DNA of 64,000 nt from Alphaproteobacteria bacterium MedPE-SWcel (GCA_001874255.1 MPDC01000002.1:124001-188000), one strand, 5' to 3'; shown: positions 46,798 to 56,902, counted from the first letter of the stretch. The notes: generated from the sequence alone by a model not told the origin. Made by a program: numbers and translations.

Positions 46798-47556
46798 TCA
46801 GAGCACAAGGCAGCGCACTCTTCCGGGTGATCGTCGCGAAGGTGATCTTCTCCAGCCTTGCATCTTGGGTGCGACGAAGGTGAGGCCCGATTTCTGGAAA
46901 CAACGTTGCCGGAGAGCCGTGGGCCGGGCTGTGCCGTCGAGGTAGTGCTCTTGGACAAATTCGACGGGATCGATATTCGGATCGGAGTTCGCGTCGATCC
47001 GAAAGGCACATCCGCTCCGAATGTCGGCGGAGACCGAAAACTGGAGGGGCGTCAGTCGTCGATCGAAGCGGCTTTCCCAGTTGACCGAGATCGTGACGTC
47101 ATCGTGGGCGATCCGCCTGTTGCTGAAGCGGTCGGACGCCGCCACTCGCTGCTTCCATTCCTTCAGCTTCGCGCGCTCGAAGGCAAGCGAGATCTTCTCC
47201 ACCCAGAAGACCCGGCTGTAGCAACGGCTCGCCGGCGCAACACTGAAGTTGCCGCAGTCCGGATCGCCACAAGTGTTGAGGTTGAAAACTTCCAGCACGG
47301 CAGGGTCGACCTATGAAAGGTTGTGCTGCCGGAGTTTCTTGACCGTACGATCTCCGATCTTTGGGTATTGATTTGTCAAGAAGGCCTCCAGGACCGACTG
47401 GGATTTTAGCCATTTTTCCCGGCGACGAAATCCCAGAACGATTTTTCTGTTTCCTGTTGCACCGGGCCAAAACTCCCGCGGCTCGTGTAAACGACCAGGG
47501 AAATATATCCTTAAAATCAGACGGCTACCGATATTTCTCTCGATAGCCGGTACCAT
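46798..47556 (-). pseudogene. Interrupted reading frame with zinc-ribbon-like cysteines
   Basis: Two minus-strand frames, 47556-47311 (81 codons) and 47298-46798, are in the same phase and separated by a single TAG at 47313-47311 with four sense codons between. The first ends ..GDRTVKKLRQHNLS; the second continues with FNLNTCGDPDCGNF, a Cys-X4-Cys cluster of the type found at the N-terminus of some insertion-element proteins. The last 35 residues of the second frame look out of frame (arginine- and serine-rich). I read this as the remnant of one gene, possibly of mobile origin. A second gene starting at GTG 47298 is the alternative. Confidence 0.4.
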
Positions 47557-47677
47557 TATGTCCCAAAAGTCGGATTGAGCCCGCTGTCTCAGGTCAGGGT
47601 TCTTGACATGCTCGCCTATCTCATGTGGTCGTGTATCGGCCGCGCCGTCAGGGCTGTTTCAAAGGCACCTAACGCGG

Positions 47678-48088
47678 CTACAGCCAGTCCCGCAGGATCG
47701 GGATCAAAGGTACGTCGGCCGCAGGCATCGGATAGTCACGCAAGTCCCTTGCTTTTACCCATTTCAGGGTTTGTCCCTCCCGGGCTTGCGGAATCCCCTC
47801 CCATTTGCGACAGGCAAACAGGGGCATCAACAGGTGAAAATCCTCGTAGCCATGGCTTGCAAAGGTCAATGGTGCAAGGCAGCTTGACCAGGTGTTGATC
47901 CCAAGCTCTTCCTGCAGTTCACGGATCAGCGCCGCTTCCGGCGTTTCGCCCGGTTCAACTTTCCCACCCGGAAATTCCCACAGGCCCGCCATGGATTTAC
48001 CTTCGGGGCGCTGCGCAAGCAGGATGCGTCCCTCAATGTCAATCAACGCAACAGCAGAGACCAGAACCATTCGTTTGGGATGTGTCAC
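47678..48088 (-). CDS. mutT: 8-oxo-dGTP diphosphatase MutT (Nudix)
   Basis: Removes 8-oxo-dGTP from the nucleotide pool. The 136-residue product has the complete Nudix box in FPGGKVEPGETPEAALIRELQEELG in part, near residue 40, and the ATP/dGTP-type flanks (ILLAQRPEGKSMAGLWEFPGG in part). The start is a GTG at 48088 overlapping the argJ stop by four bases. With argJ and the prolyl isomerase it forms a minus-strand run; the argJ-mutT order is common in Rhodobacteraceae. Confidence 0.93.
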   Translation of the reverse strand: MTHPKRMVLVSAVALIDIEGRILLAQRPEGKSMAGLWEFPGGKVEPGETPEAALIRELQEELGINTWSSCLAPLTFASHGYEDFHLLMPLFACRKWEGIPQAREGQTLKWVKARDLRDYPMPAADVPLIPILRDWL

Positions 48089-49311
48089 GACCGATAGTCC
48101 GCGTTGATGGAAATATACTGATGCGTCAGGTCACAGGTCCAGATCGTGGCCTGCCCCTCTCCAAGACCCAGATCCACCTTGAGGACGATCTCGGCTTTTT
48201 TCATTTCGGCACTGCCCAGGCTTTCCTGGTAGGTTGGCGCGACCCATCCATTTTCGGCGACACGCACGTCTCCGAAGGAAATCGACAACAGATCCCGATC
48301 CGCCCGGGCTCCGGATTTTCCAATCGCCATCACAATGCGACCCCAGTTCGGGTCTTCACCGGCGAGGGCGGTCTTGACCAATGGTGAATTCGCAATCGCC
48401 AGCCCGTGCACCTTTGCATCGGCCGCGCTGGCCGCGCCGGTGATCCGGATCTCCACGAACTTGGTTGCGCCCTCTCCGTCCCGTACGACCTGATGCGCCA
48501 GATCCAGCATGACACTGCGCAATGCGGCCGCAAAATCAGCATTCCCTGTGGCATCCACGCCCGAAGCCCCCGTGGCGCACAGCATCAGGCTGTCTGACGT
48601 CGAAGTGTCGCTGTCGACGGTGATGCAGTTGAAAGAGGTTTCGTTCTGCTCTGAGACCAGCGTCTGAAGCGCCGCCTGATCATAGATGGCATCCGTGAAG
48701 ATATAGACCAGCATGGTTGCCATATCTGGCGCGATCATGCCGGACCCTTTGGCGATCCCGGCGATCTGAACCGTCTTGCCGTCGATCTCGACCGAGGCGG
48801 AGGCCCCTTTGGGAAAAGTGTCCGTGGTCATGATGGCTTCGGCCGCGGATCGCATGGCGCCACGGCTGAGGCTGCCATTCAGCTCTTCCAGCTTGGCGAC
48901 GATGCGGTCGTGGGGCAGCGGCTCACCTATGACGCCGGTCGATGCGGTAAACACCCGGTTTTGCGGCAGGCCGGTGATGGAGGAGACGGCTGCCGTGATT
49001 TCCGCCACCGAAGACTGACCATAATGCCCGGTAAAGGCGTTGGAATTGCCCGAATTGACCAGAATGGCCGCGCCTTGATCGCTGGCGCCCCCGAGCTTGG
49101 CCTGACAATCGAGAACAGGCGCCGACCGCGTGGCAGAGCGTGTGAAAACACCCGCAACAGAGCTGCCGGGCGCCAAGACCGCAAGCATGACGTCCGTACG
49201 GCCCTGATATTTCACGCCCGCCGCGGCAGAGGCGAAACATACCCCCCCGATTTCCGGCAGGGCCGGAAACTCAGCAGGGGCAAGCGGAGAGCGGGGCAAG
49301 GCTTTTGCCAT
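48085..49311 (-). CDS. argJ: Bifunctional ornithine acetyltransferase / N-acetylglutamate synthase
   Basis: Transfers acetyl from N-acetylornithine to glutamate in the cyclic arginine pathway. The 408-residue product has AAAGVKYQGRTDVMLAVLA near residue 29, NSGNSNAFTG near 85 and the autocleavage region AKGSGMIAPDMATMLVYIF near 185, where the threonine of MATML is the new N-terminus of the beta subunit after self-cleavage. It lies 32 bases behind the prolyl isomerase gene on the same strand. Confidence 0.96.
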   Translation of the reverse strand: MAKALPRSPLAPAEFPALPEIGGVCFASAAAGVKYQGRTDVMLAVLAPGSSVAGVFTRSATRSAPVLDCQAKLGGASDQGAAILVNSGNSNAFTGHYGQSSVAEITAAVSSITGLPQNRVFTASTGVIGEPLPHDRIVAKLEELNGSLSRGAMRSAAEAIMTTDTFPKGASASVEIDGKTVQIAGIAKGSGMIAPDMATMLVYIFTDAIYDQAALQTLVSEQNETSFNCITVDSDTSTSDSLMLCATGASGVDATGNADFAAALRSVMLDLAHQVVRDGEGATKFVEIRITGAASAADAKVHGLAIANSPLVKTALAGEDPNWGRIVMAIGKSGARADRDLLSISFGDVRVAENGWVAPTYQESLGSAEMKKAEIVLKVDLGLGEGQATIWTCDLTHQYISINADYRS

Positions 49312-49343
49312 ATCTGTATTCCTGAATCAAAGGGCAGCGATGA

Positions 49344-50195
49344 TTATTTCGAGATCAGGCTCAAGTCTCGCAGGACCGACGGGTCAAGCTCGTCCAGTCC
49401 GGGACGTTCGATTGCGGATCCGGCGGTGAGCTGGCTCACCCGGTCCTCGACCGCCTGACGTGCCAGCTCCTGCCCGATTTCTTCGCGGACGTCGTCATAA
49501 TCGGGCGCTTCGAGCTTGCGGCGCTCGATCAGCTTGATGACATGCCAGCCGAACTGGGTCTTTACCGGATCGGAAATATCACCGGCCCGCATGTCCAGCA
49601 CGGCCGCCTCGAATTCCGGGACCATGCGCCCGTTTGTGAACCAGCCCAGCGATCCCCCGTTCGGGCCAGACGGGCCGGTGGAGGATTCTTTCGCCAGCGC
49701 CGCAAAATCGGCGCCCTCATCGAGCTGTTCCTTGATGTCCACGGCTTCCTCTTCGGACTCCACAAGAATATGGGAGGCGTTGAATTCGTCGCCGCCGTCG
49801 CCCGTGGAATAGCGCGCGTCATAGGCGTCTCGGATTGCGTCCTCGTTCTGCGCCCGCTCCATTATCGATTGAATCACTTCAGAAGCCAGCAGGGAGCGGG
49901 TTTCGTTTTCGATCGTCAGACGCACATGTTCGGGCATTTCGCCGTGCAGCTGTTGTTTCAGCGCCGTTTGTTGAATCAGCTGATCCAGCAAGGCATTGAA
50001 CAACACGTCATCCGGCAGGCTTTGATATTGGGCGGGCAGTTTGGTGCGGGCCACAATCATGTGCCCTATCGTGATTTCTTCGCCATTCACGCGCGCGACA
50101 ACACTCTGTGCATGTTGTTCGGCACTTGCGGGGACTGCGAGGCTGACAGCAGCAGCGACCACGACGCCCTTCAAAAAAGTGAGACCTTTGGGCAT
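49344..50195 (-). CDS. Periplasmic parvulin-type peptidyl-prolyl isomerase
   Basis: Exported folding factor of the SurA/PrsA/PpiC type. The 283-residue product has a signal peptide (residues 1-25, cut after ASA), a helical chaperone region with VVARVNGEEITIGHMI, and a parvulin domain at about residues 140-235 with NASHILVESEEEAVDIKEQL, GPNGGSLGWFTNGRMVPEF and TQFGWHVIKLIERR. ATG 50195 has AGGATGG at a good distance; ATG 50204 is three codons earlier and the much longer upstream frame is spurious. It is divergent from secA, which would export it. Confidence 0.92.
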   Translation of the reverse strand: MPKGLTFLKGVVVAAAVSLAVPASAEQHAQSVVARVNGEEITIGHMIVARTKLPAQYQSLPDDVLFNALLDQLIQQTALKQQLHGEMPEHVRLTIENETRSLLASEVIQSIMERAQNEDAIRDAYDARYSTGDGGDEFNASHILVESEEEAVDIKEQLDEGADFAALAKESSTGPSGPNGGSLGWFTNGRMVPEFEAAVLDMRAGDISDPVKTQFGWHVIKLIERRKLEAPDYDDVREEIGQELARQAVEDRVSQLTAGSAIERPGLDELDPSVLRDLSLISK

Positions 50196-50372
50196 GGAAA
50201 CCATCCTATCTTGATGCCACGAGGGGTCGTGGCGTTGACACTTATTTTCCCGCCCCTTACATCCCCATGAGGCCTGTGGCAGGACCGTCTTTCCACCTTT
50301 GTTTATGGGTTGCGAACACGGCGGGCAAGCCTGCCTGACACATAGGTCGTGAACTAGACTCTTGGAGCGCAC

Positions 50373-53066
50373 ATGCTGGGTATCGGAACTCTCGCCAAAA
50401 AGGTCTTCGGCACACCGAATGACCGCAAAATCAAGGCGACGCGGCCGTTGATTGCACAGATCAACGCGTTGGAGCCAGAGTTCGAGGCGCTGAGCGATGA
50501 CGGCCTGAAGGATAAAACCGAAGAGCTCCGCAAACGCGCGCTCGGCGGAGAGAGTCTCGATGCGCTCCTGCCCGAAGCCTTTGCCAATGTGCGCGAGGCC
50601 GCCAGGCGGGCATTGGGACTTCGGGCGTTTGATACGCAGCTCATGGGGGGGACTTTCCTGCATCAGGGAAATATCTCCGAGATGAAAACCGGTGAAGGCA
50701 AGACGCTCGTTGCGACCTTCCCGGCCTATCTGAATGCCTTGACGGGCAAGGGCGTTCACGTGGTGACCGTCAACGAATACCTCGCCAAACGCGACAGCGA
50801 ATGGATGAGCAAGGTGTTTGACGCGCTCGGCATGACCACGGGGGTGATCTATTCCAACCAACCGGACGCCGAAAAGATGGCCGCCTATGGTTGTGATGTG
50901 ACCTACACAACCAATAATGAACTGGGCTTTGACTATCTGCGCGACAATATGAAGCCGTCGCTGGACCAGGTTTTTCAGAAATATCACAACTTTGCGATCG
51001 TCGACGAGGTGGATTCGATCCTGATCGACGAAGCCCGGACGCCGCTGATTATTTCAGGCCCTGCCGAGGACCGGTCCGAGCTTTATGAAACCATCGACAA
51101 GCTGATCCCGACGCTCGACGATGCGCATTTCGAAGTCGACGAAAAAACCCGGGGTGTGACCTTCACCGAAGAGGGCAACGAGTTCCTTGAACAGTCGTTG
51201 CAGACCGCCGGGCTGCTGGAAGAGAGCGCGAGCCTTTATGATCCCGAAAGCACCACGGTGGTGCATCACGTCAATCAGGCCCTGCGCGCGCACAAGCTGT
51301 TCCAGCGGGACAAGGACTATATCGTGCGGGACGGAAATATCGTTCTGATCGACGAATTTACCGGCCGGATGATGCCGGGCCGCCGCCTGTCTGATGGGCT
51401 GCATCAGGCTATCGAAGCCAGGGAAGCCGTGAAAATCCAGCCCGAGAACACCACTCTCGCCTCTGTGACCTTCCAGAACTACTTCCGTCTCTATGACAAA
51501 CTGTCGGGCATGACCGGCACCGCGATGACCGAAGCGGAAGAGTTCTCCGAAATCTACGGCCTCGGCGTTGTCGAGGTCCCGACCAACCGGCCGATTGCCC
51601 GCGTTGACGAGGACGATCAGGTCTATCGGACCGGTGCCGAAAAATACGCGGCGATGATCGAAGAGACAAAGATCGCCCACGAGAAGGGCCAGCCGGTTCT
51701 TCTGGGCACAACCTCGATCGAGAAATCCGAGCTTCTGAGCCATCTTTTGCAAAAGGAAGGCATCGAACACAACGTTCTGAACGCACGTCACCATGAACAG
51801 GAAGCCAAGATCGTGGCTGACGCGGGGCGTTTCGGCGCCGTGACCATCGCCACAAACATGGCGGGCCGGGGGACGGATATTCAGCTTGGCGGCAATGTCG
51901 AGCTGAAGGTGATGGAGGTTCTGGAAGCCAACCCGGATGCGGACCCGGTGGCCCTGCGTGCTGAGGAAGAAGCGAAACACGCCGAAGAGAAACAAAAGGT
52001 TCTCGACGCCGGAGGGCTATATGTGATGGCCTCGGAACGGCACGAAAGCCGCCGGATCGACAACCAGCTGCGGGGGCGCTCCGGGCGTCAGGGGGATCCG
52101 GGTCGCACGCGGTTCTACCTGAGTCTCGAAGACGATCTGATGCGGATCTTCGGCTCGGAGCGGCTCGACAAACTGCTCTCCGGCCTTGGCATGAAAGAGG
52201 GCGAGGCCATTGTGCACCCTTGGGTGAACAAATCTCTGGAACGGGCTCAGGCAAAGGTCGAAGGCCGCAACTTCGACATGCGCAAGAACGTATTGAAGTT
52301 CGACGACGTGATGAATGATCAACGTAAGGTGGTTTTCGGCCAGCGGCGCGAGATCATGGCCTCTGCCAATACCAATGAAATCGTGACGGATATGCGCCAC
52401 GAGGTGGTGGACGATCTGCTCGATCTCTACATGCCGCCCAAAACCTATGCGGACCAATGGGATACGGCCGGACTTCAGGCGGACGTCAAAGACAAGCTCG
52501 GGATCGATGTGCCTGTCGCGGACTGGGCCGCCGAAGAGGGCGTCGATGACGAACAAATCCGCGAACGCCTGATTGAAGCCTCTGACAAGCTGATGGCCGA
52601 AAAGGTCGAGGCCTTTGGTGAGGAGGGCATGAGCAACATCGAAAAGCAGGTGTTGCTGCAGGCAATTGATGCCAAATGGCGCGAACATCTGCTGACGCTG
52701 GAACATCTGCGGTCTGTGGTCGGCTTCCGGGGCTATGCCCAGCGTGACCCGCTCAATGAATACAAGAACGAGAGCTTCCAACTGTTCGAGACCATGCTCG
52801 ATTCGCTGCGGGAAACGGTAACCCAGCAATTGTCGCGTGTGCGCCCCCTGAGCGAAGAGGAGCAGCGCGAAATGATGATGCAGATGGCGGCGCGTCAGGG
52901 CATAGTGCCGAAATCGCCGAGCGCTGCATCGGACGCCACTGCAGAAGCTCCGGCCGAAGGATTCGTCGAGGAGGATCCCTCGACATGGGGCAACCCGTCG
53001 CGAAATGACAAATGTCCCTGCGGGTCGGGCAAGAAATTCAAGCATTGCCACGGCAGGCTGGGATAA
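50373..53066 (+). CDS. secA: Preprotein translocase ATPase SecA
   Basis: Motor of the SecYEG pathway. The 897-residue product has the Walker A region [17 protein letters not shown] near residue 100, DYLRDNM and [23 protein letters not shown] near 200, [15 protein letters not shown] near 490, [26 protein letters not shown] near 560 and the C-terminal zinc site [14 protein letters not shown], which binds SecB and is intact. The N-terminus [13 protein letters not shown] is typical. The zinc tail fits with the secB gene 29 kb away. The start follows TTGGAG. Confidence 0.97.
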   Translation: MLGIGTLAKKVFGTPNDRKIKATRPLIAQINALEPEFEALSDDGLKDKTEELRKRALGGESLDALLPEAFANVREAARRALGLRAFDTQLMGGTFLHQGNISEMKTGEGKTLVATFPAYLNALTGKGVHVVTVNEYLAKRDSEWMSKVFDALGMTTGVIYSNQPDAEKMAAYGCDVTYTTNNELGFDYLRDNMKPSLDQVFQKYHNFAIVDEVDSILIDEARTPLIISGPAEDRSELYETIDKLIPTLDDAHFEVDEKTRGVTFTEEGNEFLEQSLQTAGLLEESASLYDPESTTVVHHVNQALRAHKLFQRDKDYIVRDGNIVLIDEFTGRMMPGRRLSDGLHQAIEAREAVKIQPENTTLASVTFQNYFRLYDKLSGMTGTAMTEAEEFSEIYGLGVVEVPTNRPIARVDEDDQVYRTGAEKYAAMIEETKIAHEKGQPVLLGTTSIEKSELLSHLLQKEGIEHNVLNARHHEQEAKIVADAGRFGAVTIATNMAGRGTDIQLGGNVELKVMEVLEANPDADPVALRAEEEAKHAEEKQKVLDAGGLYVMASERHESRRIDNQLRGRSGRQGDPGRTRFYLSLEDDLMRIFGSERLDKLLSGLGMKEGEAIVHPWVNKSLERAQAKVEGRNFDMRKNVLKFDDVMNDQRKVVFGQRREIMASANTNEIVTDMRHEVVDDLLDLYMPPKTYADQWDTAGLQADVKDKLGIDVPVADWAAEEGVDDEQIRERLIEASDKLMAEKVEAFGEEGMSNIEKQVLLQAIDAKWREHLLTLEHLRSVVGFRGYAQRDPLNEYKNESFQLFETMLDSLRETVTQQLSRVRPLSEEEQREMMMQMAARQGIVPKSPSAASDATAEAPAEGFVEEDPSTWGNPSRNDKCPCGSGKKFKHCHGRLG

Positions 53067-53100
53067 GCGGCGGGTACCCCACCGAAACTCTCTTACTTTA

Positions 53101-53132
53101 GGCAAAGGCCGTTTTTTCTACCGGCCTTTGCC
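53101..53132 (+). terminator. Hairpin after secA
   Basis: GGCAAAGGCCG and CGGCCTTTGCC are perfect 11-base arms around a T-rich 10-base loop, 34 bases after the secA stop. No T run follows, so it may stabilise the mRNA end rather than terminate fully. Confidence 0.5.
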
Positions 53133-53191
53133 ACAGTCTGGTCGCCTTCTGTTGACACTTTTCCTTAACCTTTGGAGGCGAGGAGGGTGGA

Positions 53192-54121
53192 ATGGGTATA
53201 CGGGTGACGGCCCTTACTGTGGCAGCAACTGCTGTTTGCGCTTTGGGTACAGGTTTGTTTATGCAAAAGCGGGCTGAGCTTCAGCGGTCGGCCGATCAAT
53301 ACCCGTTTGCGCACATGCCGGACGTCCCGGCCGCACCCGATACGGCAGAGCTGGTTCTGCAGGACGTCGCTTTCACATCGACGGGCACGTCGCCGCTTGG
53401 GTCGTCTCAATCGTCTCAACTGTCTCAACCGATCCGTCAGACAGGCGGGACCGGTGCGAACTGCCCGATGGAAATGAACTTGACCGCCATGCCTGGCGCG
53501 CTTGTACAGGTGGAGATCATTGCGCCCTGTCACGCAGGCGAACGCTTTGGCCTCCATCATGCGGGGATGATCATGACCCAAGGGCTGGACCTCTCTGGCC
53601 ACTTCAATGGTATTGTGCCCGTATTGACCGAATATGCGGTTGTCATTGCGGACTTCGTATCGGGGTCTGATCTTCAGTCCGCCATCCAGGTCGAGGACTT
53701 GCGCTCTTTTGACCGGATTGCATTGCAATGGCAGGGCGACAGCGGAATGGAGCTGCACGCGTTGGAATTCGGTGCGTTCTATGGTGAACCGGGGCATGTC
53801 TGGCGGGGCTCTTCTGTCGGTGAAGGGACCGGGCGGGTGCTATCGATCGGGGACGCCGAACAAGCGGTGCCGCAATTGGTTCAGGTCTATTCACTCCCCA
53901 CCGCCGAAGCACCGCACCACGGAGCGGGCGTCGCCATTTCTGTTGAGGCCGAGATTACCACGGCCAACTGTGACCGTTTATGGAATGCTCAGCTATTTGA
54001 ACGGCGTGCGGGACAGCTGTCCATCCGGGATCTCAGCCTGTCGATGCCGGATTGTTCTGCGACAGGTGACTTTCTTGTGTTGAATAATCTTGTGGAAACC
54101 CTGAAAATCGCCGCCAACTGA
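53192..54121 (+). CDS. Exported or membrane-anchored protein of unknown function downstream of secA
   Basis: I do not recognise a domain. The 309-residue product has an N-terminal hydrophobic segment (residues 5-23, ALTVAATAVCALGTGLFM) that could be an anchor or signal, a serine/glutamine-rich linker near residues 65-85, and a beta-rich body with three cysteines (NCPMEMNL, APCHAGERFGLHHAG, then NCDRLWN and PDCSATG late). Genes at this place after secA are often labelled translocase only by position; I see no translocase motif. The start follows a strong GGAGG stretch. It precedes the PstS/OmpA fusion by 24 bases, so the two probably share a transcript. Confidence 0.75.
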   Translation: MGIRVTALTVAATAVCALGTGLFMQKRAELQRSADQYPFAHMPDVPAAPDTAELVLQDVAFTSTGTSPLGSSQSSQLSQPIRQTGGTGANCPMEMNLTAMPGALVQVEIIAPCHAGERFGLHHAGMIMTQGLDLSGHFNGIVPVLTEYAVVIADFVSGSDLQSAIQVEDLRSFDRIALQWQGDSGMELHALEFGAFYGEPGHVWRGSSVGEGTGRVLSIGDAEQAVPQLVQVYSLPTAEAPHHGAGVAISVEAEITTANCDRLWNAQLFERRAGQLSIRDLSLSMPDCSATGDFLVLNNLVETLKIAAN

Positions 54122-54145
54122 TCGGGCACATTACCAGGATTTCTC

Positions 54146-55699
54146 ATGAGCTGTTTTCGTGCGGCGGTTTGCGCCGCACTCTTTTTGTTCGGCGTTTCCG
54201 GCCCTGTTGTCGGGCAGGACGTGACGTTGTCTTCTCCCGACGGAGCGATCGAGGTCACCGGCGATCTGCTGGGCTTTGACGGCGAATTCTATCGTGTGGA
54301 GACCCAGTTTGGCGAGCTGACGGTCGACGGATCAGGTGTGCGATGCGAAGGTCCGGGCTGTCCGAGCCTGTCGGACTTCGTGGCGGAGATCACCCTATCG
54401 GGGTCATCCACAATGGCCGAGGTCCTCTTGCCGGCCCTGATCGAGGGGTTCGCACTGCGCAACGGCTATCAAACGGCGCGAGAGCAGTCCCAACCGCGCC
54501 AGTTCGAATATACCCTGTCACGGAACGGGGCGGCGGCGGCCCGGTTCATCTTCTACGTCAGCAATACGGACGAGGGTTTCGCGGATCTGTTGGCAAATCA
54601 GGCCGACATCGTCATGGCACTTCGTGAAATCCGCGAGGCCGAGCGTATTCTCGCCAGAGAGGCCGGCATGGGGGATATGTCTGTCGCCAATCGCGGCCGG
54701 GTTCTGGCGCTGGATGCCATTGTGCCGATTGTGGCGCCGACGAATCCGATTGGCCGGATTTCGCTGCCCCAGCTTGCTCGAATTTACGCCGGTCAGATCA
54801 CCAATTGGTCGGATCTCGGCGGTCCCGATGCCCCTATCGCTGTTCATCTCCTTGTTGATGGCGCCGGCTTGACGCAGGCCGTGGAGGACAAGCTGCTTCG
54901 GCCAGCGAATCTTGCTCTGGCAGAGGGCATTCGCCGACATGACCGAGGCAGCAGCCTGGTGCGCACTGTCGCAACGGATCCATTTGCCATCGGCATCGCC
55001 AGTTTTGCCGAGACCGGAACGGCACGGATGCTGACGTTGACCGGCGCGTGCGGTTTTTCCCTCAGTGCCAGTCGCCGGATGATCAAGACCGAGGATTATC
55101 CGCTCACATCGCCAATGTTCCTGTATCTGCCTGCGCGCCGCCTGCCGCGTGTGGCGCGGGATTTTCTGACATATGTCCGAGGGCCATCGGCCCAGATCGT
55201 GATTCGACGCGCAGGATTTGTCGATCAGGCCGCCGAGCGTATCCCCATGGCCATCCAGGGCGAACGGCTGTCCAATGCGATAAAATCCGCAGGGCAGGAC
55301 GTTCCACTGGCCGAGCTGCAGCGCATGATGACGGGTCTGGATGGCCTACAGCGATTGACCCTGTCTTTCCGGTTCGAAGCGGGCTCTGCTCGGCCGGACG
55401 CACAATCGCGCAGCAATATCGATCTTCTGGCACGCGCCGTCGAAGCCGGCGTATATGATGGAAAACGGCTGGTTTTCGTGGGGTTTTCCGACGGCGAGGG
55501 TCCGGCCGAGGTGAACCGGGTGATCGCGTTGAAACGTGCTGAAACTGTTCGTAACTCCGTCGAAAAAGCTGCTGAAACTGCGAGTTTGGACCGGATCTCG
55601 ATCGAGACCGAAGCCTTTGGCGAGGCGCTGCCCATCGCCTGTGATACCAGCGCCTGGGGTCGCCAGGCCAATCGGCGGGTCGAGGTCTGGGTGCGCTGA
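54146..55699 (+). CDS. Phosphate-binding-type periplasmic protein fused to an OmpA domain
   Basis: The 517-residue product has a signal peptide (residues 1-23, ending VVGQ), a PstS-like ligand-binding domain at about residues 85-375 (LSGSSTMAEVLLPALIEGF, DIVMALREIREAER, LARIYAGQITNWSDLGGPDAPI, and RDFLTYVRG) and a C-terminal OmpA/MotB peptidoglycan-binding domain at 410-517 (LSFRFEAGSARPDAQSRSNIDLLA, then RAETVRN and ANRRVEVWV). This would tether a solute-binding protein to the cell wall. No phosphate transporter genes lie beside it, so a role in sensing or wall-linked capture is inferred. It follows the previous gene by 24 bases. Confidence 0.88.
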   Translation: MSCFRAAVCAALFLFGVSGPVVGQDVTLSSPDGAIEVTGDLLGFDGEFYRVETQFGELTVDGSGVRCEGPGCPSLSDFVAEITLSGSSTMAEVLLPALIEGFALRNGYQTAREQSQPRQFEYTLSRNGAAAARFIFYVSNTDEGFADLLANQADIVMALREIREAERILAREAGMGDMSVANRGRVLALDAIVPIVAPTNPIGRISLPQLARIYAGQITNWSDLGGPDAPIAVHLLVDGAGLTQAVEDKLLRPANLALAEGIRRHDRGSSLVRTVATDPFAIGIASFAETGTARMLTLTGACGFSLSASRRMIKTEDYPLTSPMFLYLPARRLPRVARDFLTYVRGPSAQIVIRRAGFVDQAAERIPMAIQGERLSNAIKSAGQDVPLAELQRMMTGLDGLQRLTLSFRFEAGSARPDAQSRSNIDLLARAVEAGVYDGKRLVFVGFSDGEGPAEVNRVIALKRAETVRNSVEKAAETASLDRISIETEAFGEALPIACDTSAWGRQANRRVEVWVR

Positions 55700-55790
55700 C
55701 GGCTGGTCCCACCCCTGTACATGCATGTGGATTTGATCGCGAACCAGCCCCCGGCGCTCTCAGGCGCCGGACGCGGAGGCCCTGGTCGTG

Positions 55791-56849
55791 TCAGCGCAGT
55801 CGGGCTTCGGTCTCGGCATCAAAGACAAACACATCCTGATCGTTGAAATCGAGCTTGACGGCAGCACCTTCTTCCAACGCATCCTCGCCCCGTGTCTCGA
55901 CAATGATCTTTGAACCGTCCGGGCAAATCAGGTGATCATAGGCCACAGCGCCGAGGCGTTCACGCAATTCCAGTGTCGCCACGTCGCCGGGTCCGACGGT
56001 GATGTTTTGCGGGCGCAGACCGACGATGACCGCTTTTCCTTCGGCAGGCAGCGAAACGGAGGTCGCGATTTCACGGTTGCCAAAGGAAGCCACGACAACC
56101 TTGCCGCTGCGAACGACGCCCTCCACAAAATTCATGCCAGGCGAGCCGATAAAGCCTGCGACAAAACGATTATCCGGGTTATTATAGAGCTCCATCGGCT
56201 TGCCGACCTGCTCAACCCGGCCAGCCCGCAAGACGACGATCTTGTCCGCCAGTGTCATCGCTTCGACCTGATCATGGGTCACATAGATCATTGTAGCGCC
56301 GATTTCCTTGTGCAGCCGGGCGATTTCAACCCGCATATCCACGCGCAGCTCAGCATCAAGATTGGATAGCGGTTCGTCGAAAAGGAACACTTCAGGGCCG
56401 CGAACGATGGCGCGGCCGATAGCGACGCGCTGGCGCTGGCCACCGGAAAGCGCCTTGGGCTTTCTTTTCAGATAGTCGTCCAGCTTCAGGATACGGGAGG
56501 CCTCGGCGACCTTTTCCCTGATCTCCGCCTTGGGATGGCCGTTCATCTTGAGGCCAAAGCCCATGTTCTCTTCCACCGTCATATGCGGATAGAGCGCGTA
56601 GGATTGAAACACCATCGCCACACCGCGTTCTGCGGCATCGACCTTGGTCACATCGCGGTTGCCGATATGGATGTGGCCGGATGTCGTCTCCTCCAACCCT
56701 GCAACCATGCGCAACAGCGTGGATTTTCCGCATCCCGAGGGGCCGACGAACACGCAGAATTCCCCGTCGTCGATCTCCAGGTTCACGTCGTGAATGGTCT
56801 GGATGTCACCATATTTCTTGATCGTATTTGTCAGCGTGACGCCGGTCAT
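55791..56849 (-). CDS. Sugar ABC transporter ATP-binding protein (UgpC/MsmK type)
   Basis: Energises the sugar importer encoded on the opposite strand. The 352-residue product has Walker A GPSGCGKSTLL near residue 37, the Q-loop FQSYALYPHMTVEEN, signature LSGGQRQRVAIGRAIVR near 135, Walker B FLFDEPLSNLDAELR near 155 and a C-terminal TOBE domain (residues 235-350) typical of the MalK/UgpC group. It lies 53 bases after the IclR gene on the same strand. Some MsmK-type ATPases serve several importers, so it may not be exclusive. Confidence 0.95.
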   Translation of the reverse strand: MTGVTLTNTIKKYGDIQTIHDVNLEIDDGEFCVFVGPSGCGKSTLLRMVAGLEETTSGHIHIGNRDVTKVDAAERGVAMVFQSYALYPHMTVEENMGFGLKMNGHPKAEIREKVAEASRILKLDDYLKRKPKALSGGQRQRVAIGRAIVRGPEVFLFDEPLSNLDAELRVDMRVEIARLHKEIGATMIYVTHDQVEAMTLADKIVVLRAGRVEQVGKPMELYNNPDNRFVAGFIGSPGMNFVEGVVRSGKVVVASFGNREIATSVSLPAEGKAVIVGLRPQNITVGPGDVATLELRERLGAVAYDHLICPDGSKIIVETRGEDALEEGAAVKLDFNDQDVFVFDAETEARLR

Positions 56850-56902
56850 AGTCGTGATCCTTTTTGCGACGCAGGGCCCGTGGGCGGTGGCGCCGGTCCT
56901 CC

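Larger units (their letters stand above)
46601..47677. other. Low-coding stretch with remnants, no intact gene
   Basis: About 1.1 kb between DUF2853 and mutT holds no frame that looks like an intact gene. On minus there is an amber-interrupted frame (47556-46798), annotated separately; on plus a 152-codon frame at 46858-47316 lies antisense to it and looks like a shadow. A perfect 14-base inverted repeat lies at 46718-46754. The stretch breaks an otherwise dense core region and is the most likely site of past insertion and decay in this window. Confidence 0.5.

Noticed and set aside
46858-47316. 152-codon plus-strand frame in the low-coding stretch
   Set aside because: No ribosome site, no recognisable motif, and the opposite strand shows a more protein-like frame with a cysteine cluster.
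50196-50987. Upstream extension of the prolyl isomerase frame into secA
   Set aside because: It would cover the start of secA on the other strand and place the signal peptide in the middle of the protein; ATG 50195 with a ribosome site is the real start.
55751-55770. Hairpin after the PstS/OmpA fusion gene as a terminator
   Set aside because: CCGGCGC/GCGCCGG can pair, but there is no T run on either strand, and such short GC stems are expected by chance in this sequence.
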